Source: Phoma sp. XZ068 (Eukaryota; Ascomycota; Dothideomycetes; Pleosporales; Didymellaceae). Taken from it: DNA of 64,000 bases. The stretch spans positions 744,001-808,000 of the forward strand of contig RBKR01000024.1 in assembly GCA_004835665.1 (NCBI GenBank), given 5' to 3'. The translations under genes were made by a program, and so were the position numbers. This document shows positions 1 to 10,847 of the stretch, piece by piece; position 1 is the stretch's first letter, and each line of letters opens with the position of its first letter. The notes beneath the pieces were generated by a model. It was given only the letters and a program-made list of their open reading frames with translations, ran no database searches and was not told where the DNA came from.

Positions 1-41
1 ACTTACTTTTGGACACAATATGATGGCGAAGTACTCCAGCT

Positions 42-1283
42 CTATCTTCTCAGATACCCAAGCCGCTTGTCGCATGTATCAGTACTAGCATTCTCACCAA
101 CGCTGCCTTCGAGACACAGCTGACTACTGCGAACATCCGGGCTTACTAGGCTTCGCTGCCCTCGATCTGATGAAGCTGAACGACTCGAAGCATCCCTAGT
201 GATACGGGACAAGCTATTGACCAACATACGACATTCAGAGAAGACCTTCGTCGATGATCTTGTTGGCATCCTCTGGCTTCAATGAACTCTATGATGACGC
301 TGGATGCAGCCTTAGTAAGCGCGTTCTTGGTGTCAGCCATCCTACGTACTTGGTCACTGCCTGCAGAATGAACTGCCTGTTGTCCTGTAGTGTATAGTCC
401 CTAGTCTCTTTGAACCTGGCCATATCCGTTGAGCTGGTACGTATGCTATGTGCAAGAACTTCGTACGTCGGGGTCCGCACTGTGGCCCTGTGGCCGATGC
501 GGTGGACCCAGTCGTCTGCAAATTGCTTCAGTGCTTCTACTTCGCTGCTAGTGACTATCTTGATGCTGAGGTCTCCGCCCTTCAAGTGGTTCGAAGAGAG
601 GATCTTGATGTTGGCTATGTTTTCGTTCCCGCTCTGTGCGATGGCTCGCTCCACATGGGCTTTGAGGGTGCGCGGGTTCATCGCGCGCAAGCTCTGTATA
701 GTTGACGGATCTCTACTAGTCATGACGACTTCACGTTGCGTCTGCACTGACGGCGCTAGCAACTTGTGTATTTGGGATACCTGCTAGTGTGGCGCCCCTA
801 GCTGCCATAGCAGCATAGCTGATCGAACCATTTATCTGTGCTCCTGTGTTCTTCACCTGCCTAGTCATCTCTAGGTTCGCCTTGCCTACCTCTGCCGCCT
901 CTCTCGCTGCTGCCCTTGCTTCTTGCCCAGCGTTTATATTATGTTGTATGTTTGTGGTCGTCCCGCGGATGATTTCAGTAGTGTTCTTGAGCTCGCTCTT
1001 GACGGTATCGAGTGTCTGCACGGTGTTTTCCGCTGCCGTTTTGGCTTTGGTTTGGAGGATGCGAAGGGGCGTTGCATACCGTGTTGAGGTCAGGGGCATG
1101 TTGTACTTTCAGTGTGAATGTTAGCGTGCCGTGGATGATACTCTTCACGAGGTCTGCCGGCACCGACTGGCTTTGAGTGCGATCGATACAAGTCAGCGCG
1201 TCTTGAAGGTAAGTGCTGAGACGTGTAGTATGCTCGCGGAATGGGGTTGGCCATACGGGCTGCTGAGGCCACGGTGTCGCCAT
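42..1283 (-). pseudogene. LINE ORF1 (gag-like) remnant
   Basis: Three minus-strand reading-frame pieces (about 1283-975, 1099-731, 762-289, then frameshifted pieces to 42) join into one degraded ORF1-like protein of a fungal non-LTR retrotransposon. Seen: an Ala/Glu-rich coiled-coil stretch with NAGQEARAAAREAAEVGKA, then the conserved block with NPRTLKAHVERAIAQ and FADDWVHRIG, then ASSVIIEFIEA. This order is typical of ORF1 proteins that precede CCHC knuckles in fungal LINEs; the knuckles and ORF2 are not present in the window. A second fragment of the same ORF1 lies at 34881-35108. Not functional. The assignment to LINE ORF1 is from family resemblance and is fairly sure. Confidence 0.7.
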
Positions 1284-1443
1284 GGCACTTCAGTCGGAGT
1301 AGGCGCTACGGCTGGGTGATGGCTAGTCCATTGGCATCAAGAGCGACCGTTTGCGTGTGATAACAAGAGGAGTTCCAAAAATCGAGTTCTCGCTGTTTGG
1401 AGTGTTTTCCTTTCTCATTCATTCATTCATTGAATTCTACTCG

Positions 1444-2232
1444 GTTTTTAGCCGCGGGCTATGCCCGGAAGCAAAGGGTTGGCAGACAGCCAACGCTTTG
1501 CCGAGTGAATCAGCATCGCCCCACTTCATTATACCAAAGGTATAGCCAGCTGTCCCATTGCCTCTGCGTGGTCTGGCTTCTATCTACGACTATGTACATT
1601 TTGCCTCAAGAAGTGACGTGTCTGCCTGCGTTTGTGTTCCTCAATCGCTGTTGCCGTGTGTGCCGTACTCGAATCCTTGTAATTCTATACCATTGTGCTA
1701 GGCTCGTAGAGCCGCTTTGCCTCGTGTGTTGCGACTGCAATACCTTCGGTCTCCCCTGATGTTTGGCTGTCGTATACGCTAGCTTGTCCTCATGCCCCCA
1801 GCGCTTAGGATATGTTCTCTGAGCTCGGTTATTCTTTCGTGTAGTGATGCCGCCCACAAAGTTTCTATGTGGCCGTATCCTATGGTGTGACCCGCTGCCG
1901 AACACAGCGGCATCATCATTTCGTCAGGACGCAGCTCCACGAGCAATGCTCCGCGTCGGGCGTGCCTTCGAGTCTACTGAGCATCAGAACTCTCGCACGA
2001 GTTCCTTCTGACCTTGTTGGTTGTGTCGAAGGGTCACCACTCCTCCGACACGGGTTGGGTCGACAGTGGACGAAGCGGTCTGGTAATCTGTAGTATGATG
2101 TGGCATCGATAGTAGCATGCCGGGTGTCTGTGAAGTGATTCGTGTGAGAGGCGATGCCGTTCAGCCGAGGGCTTGTCGAAGCGGGACGTCGCAAACATTG
2201 TCGAATGGCGATGGGCTAAACAGGAAGCCCAT
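1444..2232 (+). repeat. Dispersed repeat R1, copy 1
   Basis: About 790 bp that aligns almost end to end with the reverse complement of 32270-33040. Shared anchors include TGGCTTCTATCTAC, GAAGTGACGTGTCTGCCTG and TAGTAGCATGCCGG. Differences are mostly substitutions. I see no convincing conserved protein and no terminal inverted repeats. It lies just upstream (in the LINE sense) of the ORF1 remnant at 42-1283, so it may be LINE 5' untranslated sequence, but this is not proven. Confidence 0.75.
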
Positions 2233-3280
2233 CGGTGACTGTGTTGATGAATGTATTGGGACTGCGGAAGAGGCGTTTGGGTTCCGCAGTCGCTCTCGTG
2301 ATGCTGTGTCGCGGCTACCGGTAGCCCAGATCAGCGGGCAGGCGCTTACCATTTCGTGCCAAGCGCGGCTCCCGTCCAGTACAGCTCTGCCCATGTCAGA
2401 TAGAACAAGCTGGAGTGAGGTTGGATCTGTACAATCGAACAGGGACCGCCCGGCTTGGCACGCTAGCAAAGGAGTCAGAGCCAGCCGAACACGGTTGACA
2501 CAACAGAAGAACAATCATCAATATTACCAAGTTACATTATTGCACGAATATCATACCATCTGACAGCCCAACAGGCGAGCAACTGCCGCTATCGCGATCA
2601 GCCGAGCTGCGGCCAAGCTTAGAGACTGGCGTGCGCTGCAAAGGTTGGTGGTTGTGAAGAAACTCTCTCTTTGGCGTTCGTTGTTGATCGGAAAGGTCTT
2701 GTGTGCATTTTACTCCCTGAAGATAGATTGGATTGATCAGGACATAGAGACATATAAAGTAACACCAAAATAGGAGAATAGAAGGTTAGCATATAGTGCC
2801 TAGGCAAGATTAGGTAATTCCGTAGTACTATGTAGTACATTTACAGATAAAGCAGAGGCAACACAGTTGATAGATGGAGAGAAAAGAGCAGAGATGATAT
2901 ATAGCATACGTGCGCATATAGGTAGTTGTGTGTATGTAGTTGTGTGTATGTGGTTATATGTATAGTGGAAGTTGAAAAGAAAGGAGCAGGTGGAATTCTA
3001 GTAGGCATAACGTTAAAGTACAAGTAACCCTGACCCTAACCCAACATTTTAATCCTAACCTTAAATTTACAGTCTACTGGGCTAATAGTCCCCAGAACTT
3101 TGTTCAAACTTCCACAAAATGTCCGTGCCGACCTAGAACCTTGGTCAAATTTCCGAAAAACGGCTGTGCACGCGTCGCCAACGCGATCAGTACTACAAAC
3201 AACACCTTATTATCCTTGCTCTACCAGCAGCCTTTTTCTCGTTTTCCAATCTTCTTAACCGCCCTCTATCTACGTGTCAG
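2233..3280. other. No recognisable gene
   Basis: AT-rich spacer with only short overlapping reading frames. At 3028-3042 there is a telomere-like CCCTGACCCTAACCC, too short to call an interstitial telomere. Confidence 0.5.
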
Positions 3281-3419
3281 ATTTAATGCTTGTATTGTGT
3301 TTTTTTGACTTCTTGTCTCCCTCTTCCTAAATCTATGCTTGTGTGTTTTTATGCGAGCTTTGTGTAACCAAACCGTGCACCATCTCGGCCTCTGGCCTCT
3401 CCATCCTTGTATCTGACAG
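3281..3419 (-). repeat. Repeat shared with LINE tail at 41 kb
   Basis: The reverse complement matches 41099-41235 at roughly 90 percent by eye, from GTCAGATACAAGGATGGAGA through the ACAAGCAT..AAATC block. In the 41-kb copy it is fused to a LINE endonuclease frame, so this is probably another scrap of the same retroelement family. Confidence 0.65.
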
Positions 3420-3460
3420 TAGGATTGTTGCACGAAGCCAACTATAGTTGACATGGACAA

Positions 3461-4096
3461 AAACAGGACAGGACATATACTGGGTTTGAAACGCTAAGGT
3501 GGCCAAACAGCTTGTCTATGCGCCCCCACCTTACTTTTCGATCGCTGTTACATGTTATTATTGTAGACCTACTGTGTGCCGCTTGGTCAAGTAGGAAGTT
3601 GTTGAGCTATCTTAGAGGAGTAGGATCTAATATGGGTACTGAGCGCGCTCGGTGGTGGCGAGGGTTGGTCTCTGGAGATCTCCAGAGTATGGAGAGAGTG
3701 TTCATTGCGGATCCTGAGAAGCTCTGTCTGGCAAAGCGCTGGTTGTGACACATAGACAGAGAACCAATACGATTAATGGAATTGATATGATGAAAAACAG
3801 CAGATTGTTTGTGTCATTTCCTTGAGTATACCAAGTTCCACTGACCGCTTGCGGCTGGTCCGGATGAGACCAATAAACCATTCCAATTGTCCGGTAGAAG
3901 ATTAGTCGCATTTCAATTGAGTCAGCCAAATGTAATTGAAATTCGAGCCGCATGCAGCGTAAGACAGGTCTAAGAGGAGACAAAGCTTGATTCAAACAAC
4001 GACTGGTAAACAGATTAATACATGTGGTAGATAGCTTCCAAAACCTCCATTATAACAGCCAAAAAGGCTATCCAAAGGCATTCTTAGTATTTAAGA
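3461..4096. other. No recognisable gene
   Basis: Only short overlapping frames with poor composition; nothing supportable. Confidence 0.4.
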
Positions 4097-4518
4097 ATGT
4101 CGAAGCATCAGCAGCGTTCCTCAAAACCGGCGGTAGATCGTTCTCCGCAGAGCAGCCAGTCTATATCCCACCACTACGTGGCAGAACGATTACACCATCT
4201 GAATTCCGATGTCGCCATTCATCACGTGCTCATCCAGTTACAGAGCGAAATATGGGATCACATCGCTTTCTTTTACGACAGCGCACCTCACGTTATCACC
4301 GATTCGTCAGTGATTGACCTTGCAACTGTCGGACTGCGTGTATCGTGGCTAGCATTGGAGAATTTGCTTTGCGACACAAAAACTAGAGCTGATGCAATTG
4401 GGATCTGCATCTCGTGGACGCTCCTCTCACGCTGTCTTCTACTCAAGGATGGTGTCCGAAACAACCTCGATACCTCGCTTCTTCCTCCGGAACTAGTTGA
4501 CTGCTTTCACAGGATTTG
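4097..4518 (+). pseudogene. Truncated orphan gene, paralog of 28272-29322
   Basis: ATG-started frame (MSKHQQRSS...) whose second half matches the protein at 28272: AIGICISWTLLSRCLLLKDG against ALSLCIGWTILSRSLLLECG, and LPPELVDCFH against LPPEIVECYQ. The C-terminal half found in the 28-kb paralog (FWQFDW and IWPTLLRV blocks) is absent, because the reading frame runs straight into an 18-bp hAT terminus at 4519 and stops in it. The function of the family is unknown. Cut off by rearrangement, so almost certainly non-functional. Confidence 0.6.
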
Positions 4519-4536
4519 TATTCGTGTCCACCCCTA
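4519..4536 (+). repeat. Orphan hAT terminal inverted repeat tip
   Basis: These 18 bases are identical to the right terminus (13811-13828) of the hAT element at 10848-13828 and are the reverse complement of its left terminus. No other hAT sequence adjoins them, so this is a terminus left by excision or a recombination breakpoint. Confidence 0.7.
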
Positions 4537-4541
4537 GTATT

Positions 4542-4660
4542 CAATGTCGGAGTTGCTCCAACGAAGCCCATCCTGGAAAGATGTCATTTCCTGGAAAGAT
4601 GTCATTTCCAGAGGGCAGGCAGTAGTTACTGCAAAAATTGTGGCATAATTTTAAAGAGCG
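4542..4660 (-). pseudogene. Duplicated 5' end of the APH-like kinase gene
   Basis: Matches 9586-9690, which covers the first codons and immediate upstream region of the kinase gene read on the minus strand. Within this copy the 18-bp block TCCTGGAAAGATGTCATT is present twice in tandem, whereas 9.6 kb has it once. Similarity begins right after the hAT tip and stops at AAGAGCG. A promoter/start fragment without the gene body. Confidence 0.75.
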
Positions 4661-5670
4661 CCACCCGATCCCGAGATTTGTCCCCGGACGGAAGACGGGT
4701 CGAGCTGAGCCTTTGCTTGTAAACAACCCGTACAGTACTGTAGCACGGTGAACAGCCTGGGCGCTCTCTAGACAGATCAGGGTAGGCTAGACGAGGCTGA
4801 GCAGATATACGGGCGGACGCTGCCAGGGTACGAGAAGCGCTTTGGCTCCAACCATCCGCACTGTCAACGCCTCTGTCGCACACTTGTCACCTTAAGAGAC
4901 TATGTTGCAAATGAGTAGTCACTAGAGTTAACGTCTATCCAAGCGTGCCATGACGCACGGTGACCCAAGACAGGGTTTCACTTCGGAGGTTCGCCATTAT
5001 TTGCACTGAAGATGGCGGACACATCGCTAGCAGGAAAAGGTTTTGCTGCCTCTCCCCTTGCATGGCATCAGCCTCCGGTGAGGATTGCTGTCATGTTGAT
5101 CATGCTGTCGATCGTTTCGTCAACCCTGTCGATCGTTTCGTCAACCCTGTCGATCGGCTCATCCATATGACCCCCTTGTCCGTTCGCAACACAATCAGTC
5201 TATTGTTACGTCGGAGGTTTGAAATTGAACTTGAATTAAGGAATATTATGCAAACAGGCTGCAGCAGCAGTTTTGAGCTTGTAAAGATGCAGTCCGGCAG
5301 TTTCGCCGATCGAGAGGGGAGATCGCGAAGGGCGGTTCAGAGTGTCAGGACGAGCTATAGCAGGCAGCAGCTTGGCGTGCAGCATCTTCGCTGTAGCGTG
5401 CTCAGATATTACCGTATATTATTGTAAGAAATTTGACGCTATCCGCAGATCAAACCCTAAGAACGGCTGTGGCTCATGCTAGTGGCATCGGTGACGAGAT
5501 GCTTCGCCTCGCACCTTGCAACGTGGCCTCATTTCTGGTACCAGCGCCGCGGCCGAAGATCTTTCAGCACTCTCTACTATAGCTATATCGAAGAACAACA
5601 GTCTGCATTTTCAGCCGGACTCGTATTCAGGCCGTGCATGGTAAGCAGCAGGACCTGGCAGAGAGCTCAT
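4661..5670. other. Unassigned stretch with a 21-bp tandem repeat
   Basis: A frame at 4960-5427 lacks an early ATG and is not recognised. At 5107-5156 a 21-bp unit beginning GTCGATCGTTTCGTC is repeated 2.5 times (encoding a VDRFVNP repeat if translated). The segment 5290-5412 is a diverged match of 60178-60297, sharing an exact GTAGCGTGCTCAGATAT. Confidence 0.4.
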
Positions 5671-5758
5671 TGCTTTCTGCAAGCCTAGGACCCCATCACA
5701 TGACTGCTCTGCAAAACATGACTATCGAGTCCGACTACATTCGAGCTCATATCACACC
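5671..5758 (+). repeat. Short duplicated segment, copy 1
   Basis: About 88 bp matching 13915-14000 (AAGCCTAGGACC..ATCACATGACTGCTCTGCA). The Fot1-like element at 5763 is inserted immediately to its right. Confidence 0.65.
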
Positions 5759-5762
5759 CGTA

Positions 5763-7613
5763 ACGTGTTTTATAACCGAGCGCCGCGTACAGGCGAGCGC
5801 CGCACCCCACCAACTTTGCGCACCTCTCTTATCTCAACATACAATAGCTCTACGCAACGCTATTCAAATGGCTCCAAATGAAGCAGATGTTCAACTTGCT
5901 CTCTCTTCGATCAATACTCAGCAGATTAAGAGTAATCGTCATGCTGCTGCAGTCTTCAAAGTGTCTGATAGAACGATCCGCCGCCGACGCGATGGCAAGC
6001 CTGCCCGACGCGATTGCCAGCCAACTCAAAGAAGCTCACTGAGCTAGAAGAGGAGGTGATTATCAGATATATACTCGACCTAGATCAACGTGGATTTGCG
6101 CCTACGTACGCGGCTGTACGTGATATGGCTGATAAGCTGCTGGCTGCGCGCGGCGGAGGCCAGGCCGGCGTCCACTGGCCGCGCAACTTTGTTAAGCGTA
6201 CAGACAGTCTTACGACACGTTTCAATCGAGCGTACGACAGGCAGAGAGCTCTGTGCGAGGATCCTATATTAATCAGAAGCTGGTTTGAGCTCGTAGAGCA
6301 GACAAAAGCCAAGTACGGCATCTGTGATGAGGACGTCTACAACTTTGACGAGGCTGGCTTTGCGATGGGCAAGATCACGACTCAGCTTGTGGCGACAGGA
6401 TCAGAGAGGAGAGGCAGGCCAAAGGCTGTTCAGCCAGGAAATCGTGAGTGGGTGACGTTGATCCAGGCGATCAACGCTGCTGGCTGGACGATCCCACCCT
6501 TCCTTATCTTTGCTGGCCAGTATCACCTGTCTGCCTGGTACGCGGAGGAGGATGTCCCACAAGACTGGGCTATCGCAGTCAGTGACAACGGTTGGACAAA
6601 TAACGAGCTAGGAGTTGAGTGGCTAAAGCACTTTCTTAAGCATACAGAGGGCAAGACGGTTGGAGCACGTCGGCTGCTTATCCTTGATGGCCACGAGAGC
6701 CACCAATCTCTTGAGTTTCAAGAGCTCTGCAAGGAGAATGATGTCTATACGCTCTGTATGCCACCTCATTCATCTCACCTACTCCAGCCTCTTGACGTTG
6801 GCTGCTTCTCGCCGTTGAAGCGCGCGTACAGCCGTGAGATTGAGGCTCTAATGCGCCACCACATCAACTACATTACCAAGCTTGAGTTTCTGCCAGCCTT
6901 CAAGGCAGCCTTTGATCAATCGTTCACGTCAGCCAATATCTGCTCAGCCTTTCGAGGCGCAGGCCTTGTTCCTCTCCAACCAGACGCTGTTCTGTCAAAG
7001 CTAGATATACAGCTCCGTACGCCGACTCCAGCTGCTATAGCAGAGGCTCTCTGGGAGGCTCGTACGCCCAGCAACGTACGTGAGCTTGAGGCTCAATCAA
7101 CTCTAATACGTGATCGCGTTCAAAAGCATAAGAGCTCATCACCAGCTTCGATTATTGAAGCGATTGACCAGCTTAAGAAGGGGGCTGAAGTGATGATGCT
7201 CTCAGCTGAGCTGATGCGCGATCGGATCGCCAGCCTTGAGAAAGCCAACGAGGCAGCGTCAAAGCGAAAGCAGCGTAAGAAAAAGCGACTCCAGAAGCGA
7301 GGGGTCTTAACAAAGGGAGCTGGAGGGGATCTACTCGCTCAACGTGAGGCTGATCAGCAGCTTGCTTATGAAGAGCGTCAAGGAGGAAAGCGGTCAGGTC
7401 TTAGCCGCCAGGCTCTTGCGCGCTGCACAAGGTGTAGAGAGACTGGGCATAATATACGTACGTGTAAGAAAGACAATTTAGATACTGATTAATCAACTCT
7501 GTTAATATAAATATATTATATCACAGTGTGGTTGAGATATGTGTCTGTAGAGGTGCGCAAAGTTGGTGGGGTGCGGCGCTCGCCTGTACGCGGCGCTCGG
7601 TTATAAAACACGT
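5763..7613 (+). mobile_element. Fot1/Pot2-like (pogo, Tc1/mariner) transposon 1
   Basis: An 1851-bp element with perfect 65-bp terminal inverted repeats (5763-5827 and 7549-7613), flanked on both sides by the dinucleotide TA (5761-5762 and 7614-7615), the target duplication expected of Tc1/mariner/pogo elements. Each inverted repeat starts ACGTGTTTTATAACCGAGCG and contains two copies of a GAGCGCCGC motif, plausible transposase binding sites. It holds one transposase frame with a single frameshift. The identical ends imply recent mobility, possibly by trans-mobilisation. Confidence 0.95.
5868..7492 (+). pseudogene. Fot1-like DDD transposase, one frameshift
   Basis: The frame opens at ATG 5868 with a Psq-like helix-turn-helix (APNEADVQLALSSI ... 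VSDRTIRRR), then shifts by one base near 6011-6020 into the long frame that ends at 7492. Seen after the shift: a CENP-B-like DNA-binding region (GFAPTYAAVRDMADKLL), then the catalytic core with Asp residues in YNFDEAGFAMG, LILDGHESH and LLQPLDVGCF, the DDD triad of pogo/Fot1 enzymes, then a basic coiled tail and a C-terminal CCHC-type knuckle (CTRCRETGHNIRTC). About 540 residues if the frame were continuous, normal for the family. It would cut and paste the element at TA. The frameshift suggests this copy is not autonomous. Confidence 0.93.
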
Positions 7614-7672
7614 TAAACCCAGTTGCAACACACGTTGCGCAGTGATCCTGCCCTTCTAATTGACTGACTAGG

Positions 7673-7745
7673 CTTAGCGTCAATCCGTCTGTTTGGCGAA
7701 GGCGCTTAGGGATACGGCATCAGCCCCCATTGGCGGGCGGCGATA
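7673..7745 (+). repeat. Left arm of inverted repeat around gene pair
   Basis: An imperfect inverted repeat with 9779-9856. The core GGCGCTTAGGGATACGGCAT (7701-7720) continues as CAGC.CCCATTGGCGG and is near-identical in both arms; the outer part (TTAGCGT.AAT, GTTT.GCG) is also shared with small gaps. The arms enclose exactly the two convergent genes at 7876-8659 and 8699-9631. Confidence 0.75.
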
Positions 7746-7875
7746 TTTCCTGTTGCTATTGTCGGTCTGGCACTTCCAACAACTCTTATTTAGAGACGCC
7801 ATTTTCCGCTCTTATAATGACAACCGCTTCAACATTACACCAGCTGTAATTGGCCGCTGAATTATTCCTTCAATC

Positions 7876-8659
7876 ATGTCATCCTCGTACAGACCTGATC
7901 AGATTGATGACGCTAACTTAAATTACCATTACAAGATCACTGTTAACGATGCTCGCGGGATATACTACCAGTTGACATCGGGGGCGCAAGGCTTTCCCCA
8001 AGGTTTCTGGGGGTCAGAGCGGTAAGAAAAATAGCTCTCAAACAAGATCCAGACTAACAATCAGAAGCTCTCAGAAAGCCGTCTCTTCAGCTTCCGTGGC
8101 CTCATCAGCGGTCTCCACACCTCTCGACTACCGAGCCAAAATTGTGTCAACCTTTCGAATCGTGGCGCACACTATGGGACCGGTGATGCATGGCGGTGCT
8201 GTGAGCCAGAATCATTGGACGATCTATTTGCTCGTTCCAAGAGGTTCAGTACAGCTGAACATGAAAACAAACCCTGATCCGCATTCTCGTCGTGGGATTT
8301 TTGAGATTCGAGAGCATGCGTATGTGGAATCGAATACAGCTGTCCGGTGGTTCGATCTGCCAGCTGCGTCAGGCATTACAGTTGATTACATTGAGCGCGA
8401 GATTAGATATCAGAGATGGGACAGATATGACATGAACGAGGGTGGGGTCGGCTGTCGATGGTGGATGTAAGTGTTATGCTATTGTCGATGTTCGATCAGA
8501 CTAAACAATTTTAGTTTGAACGTGATGCGCGGCCTTGCGAACAAGAATTACGTCGATAAGAACAAAGTCGACGGCGAACTATTGCAGGCCCTGAGCTACA
8601 ACTACTCGAGAAATCTCGAACCGATCTGGCTAGAGATGAAGAAAGGCGAATTTTGTTGA
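7876..8659 (+). CDS. DUF7770-like protein, three exons
   Basis: Predicted exons 7876-8021, 8065-8466 and 8515-8659; introns of 43 nt (GTAAGA...ACTAAC...CAG) and 48 nt (GTAAGT...TTTTAG) keep one open frame of about 230 residues starting MSSSYRPDQ. Seen: NHWTIYLLVPRGSVQLNM, later DRYDMNEGGVGCRWW, then a short C-terminal helix region. This order resembles a family of fungal proteins of unknown function that I believe is DUF7770 (NHW...LxM...GxGCRxW). No signal peptide or membrane segment. It is convergent with the kinase gene, with 39 bp between stop codons, and both lie inside the inverted repeat 7673-9856. Function unknown; gene structure well supported by splice signals. Confidence 0.7.
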
Positions 8660-8698
8660 ACAACATAAAGAAATGAGCTTCTCATTGACCATTTTCTT

Positions 8699-9631
8699 TC
8701 AAATTGTCGGGAATGGGGGCAGCGATGGTGGTGGCGCTGTGTCTTCAGATATGACCTGGTCCGAGCATGAATAGTCGAAACTGGGATATGTTATATAGAT
8801 GTTTGCAAATTGTTACTTCTGTACTTACCCGTATTGATTATTGACTATCGCTGGTAAGCTCAGATATTGCAGGATCTTTTCATCGTCGGCATCAGGCCTT
8901 GGTGACAAGTGAAGAAGCTGGGCAAACCAGACATCGTCCATAGCACGCAGGTCCCGGAAAATCTGGATTTCGAATATGGCAGGATAGAAGCCAGCAAAGG
9001 CCCAGTCGAAGAAACAAATCCTTGAGTCTGACAAGGTACAGATGTTCCGCCTAACAAGATCCATATGACGCATTGTCAATCGTTTTTGGTGTGCTAGAGA
9101 TATCAGCGGCTGCTTGACAACCGCGAGCCTTCTGTTGAACCAACTCTCCATATCGTTGATAGTTCTTAGGTTGCAGCCGGTTCCGGTTTCGGACCAAAGG
9201 TAGCCGTAGGCAGCACCACCTCCAACAGGGCCAGGACCTTCATGCGGGGCCATCGGAATGGCAGCGAGCTGTCGAACTGCATCCATGGTACGCTTTGCAA
9301 TACTTGGATCGCTGCGTACGTCGAGCGTATGTAATCCGACTCCAGACACGAATTCCATGACAATATAGCCCATGCGAAAACCGCACGAAGTGTCTTCGAA
9401 GTAGCGGAACACTTGTGGTACGTACAAGATTGCACTGTCCACATGAAGACGCGCGTATTCCTGATTTGCAGCTTCCTGGTAGCGGACACCTATTCCAAAC
9501 TTTACAACCAAGTTCTCGGATATCTTGGTCAACTGGTTTCCGTGCAGAGATCCAGCGAAATGCGGGGTATTCATACATAAGTTGACAATGTCGGAGTTGC
9601 TCCAATGAAGCCCATCCTGGAAAGATGCCAT
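8699..9631 (-). CDS. Aminoglycoside phosphotransferase (APH)-like kinase
   Basis: Exon 1 is 9631-8829 and begins MASFQDGLHW. It ends at a strong donor (GG|GTAAGT). A 48-nt intron (8828-8781) and exon 2 (8780-8699) extend the frame by 27 residues to a total of 294; reading straight through the donor would give a stop at 8825. Seen: ATP-lobe region (ISENLVVKFG), hinge-like YIVMEFVSGVGLHTL, catalytic loop HMDLVRRNIC (HxDxxxxN) and metal-binding FFDWAFAGFYP. These are hallmarks of the fungal APH family, protein-kinase-like enzymes that phosphorylate small molecules. The substrate is unknown; the name does not imply drug resistance. Its 5' end is duplicated at 4542-4660. Confidence 0.85.
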
Positions 9632-9778
9632 TTCCAGAGGGCAGGTAGTAGTCAGTTACTTCGAAAATTGTGGCATAACTTTTAAGAGCGTGGACACATC
9701 GCTCGTTTAGATCTCGCGCGATTTGAATGCCAAGGTGTCAGAGCTTCGACACAGACGCGCCAAGCCCATCCGAGAAGC

Positions 9779-9856
9779 TATCGCCGCCAATGGGTGCTGA
9801 TGCCGTATCCCTAAGCGCCTTTCGATTGTCCGCTAAACGATCGACATTACGCTAAA
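9779..9856 (-). repeat. Right arm of inverted repeat around gene pair
   Basis: Reverse complement of 7673-7745, with a 10-nt insertion relative to the left arm. It lies about 150 bp upstream of the kinase start. I could not identify a target-site duplication outside the arms. Confidence 0.75.
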
Positions 9857-10847
9857 CTCGATCGGTCGGCTGATGGGGCAGGATCCCGGCAGGGATACAC
9901 CTTGGCGCCATTTTCAAGGCGGAAGCGAGCCGATTCACTCCAGGCTGACCAGCGCTTACCCTGCGGCCTCAAGCAACAATCCCTGATTGTGCCGTCCCCA
10001 GAGGCGCAGGAACATTTCTTTGTGAATGGCCGCGCTCTGCCCTGCAACGCTCTGCTTGCAAGCAATCCTCGTCTCTTTACCTGTCTGGTCACTTTGGTAT
10101 CTGGAATGCGACAGCCAGGTCTGGTATCTACATGGGAGTAACGATAGGAGGACATGACGGCTTCTGCATCTGCGAGACAACACTAGGAGACTGGGAGAAA
10201 GCTACAAGACTTTCCAGGAACGACAGGCAGAGTTCGCAGCAAGATACTAGGTATCGCGTGTGGGGGCGGATGTGAGCGGATGCGCATTGGAGTAGAAGTC
10301 AAGCGCGTGCGTTTGCAAGCCTCGAAAGCGCCGTAAATTAGAAGAGATGTAAGTAGTACACAAAGATCGTTCTTACCCAGGCGAGAGCTTGCCTATCTAC
10401 CTGAAGGAATGGATCACGTGGAGATCTTTGAGTACTTGCCAGTTCTAAGCAAGCATTGTTTGCGCCTTTATTCCAATCCCACGCAATCCTATAAGCCCCA
10501 ATCATGTTCCCTTGCTTGAATTCACCGGCATCGCGTCTACCGTGGTGTTCCGCCTCCAGTCCGACACAAGATACACAAATGCTGATATCGCTTTGGTCCA
10601 AGAGAAGCTAAGGGATTTCGAACCCAAAACCATCTACATATCCGGGCTGGAATTTCCAACACTTGCGTATTCCGAATCCTCCTCGTTTGTCGAGCCAAGA
10701 TGGGCAGCCAGGAACCTCGTTGGGCACTCTTCGTTGACTCGTTTCTGATCAGGCAGCGCAGCGTCGAGGCGCGTGAATGCAATCACAGGGTTCGCGAGGC
10801 CGAACAGCGGAATAACACACACGGCTTATTCGCACGGCTAATTTGTA
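9857..10847. other. No recognisable gene
   Basis: Several overlapping frames of 60-100 codons, most without an ATG; none matches a family I recognise. Possibly relic coding sequence. Confidence 0.4.

Noticed and set aside
3028..3042. Telomere-like CCCTGACCCTAACCC
   Set aside because: Only two and a half imperfect units; no evidence of a telomere or interstitial array.
4960..5427. 155-codon reading frame with VDRFVNP repeats
   Set aside because: No ATG near its start, unusual composition, and the repeat is best described as a DNA tandem repeat.
8699..9631. Antibiotic-resistance gene
   Set aside because: The APH fold is widespread in fungi with diverse substrates; nothing here indicates drug phosphorylation.
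7673..9856. Calling the inverted-repeat cassette a defined transposon
   Set aside because: No transposase inside and no target-site duplication found; kept as a finding, not as a mobile element.
9847..10155. Overlapping frames on both strands
   Set aside because: No recognised family, non-ATG starts on the plus strand, no splice-supported extension.
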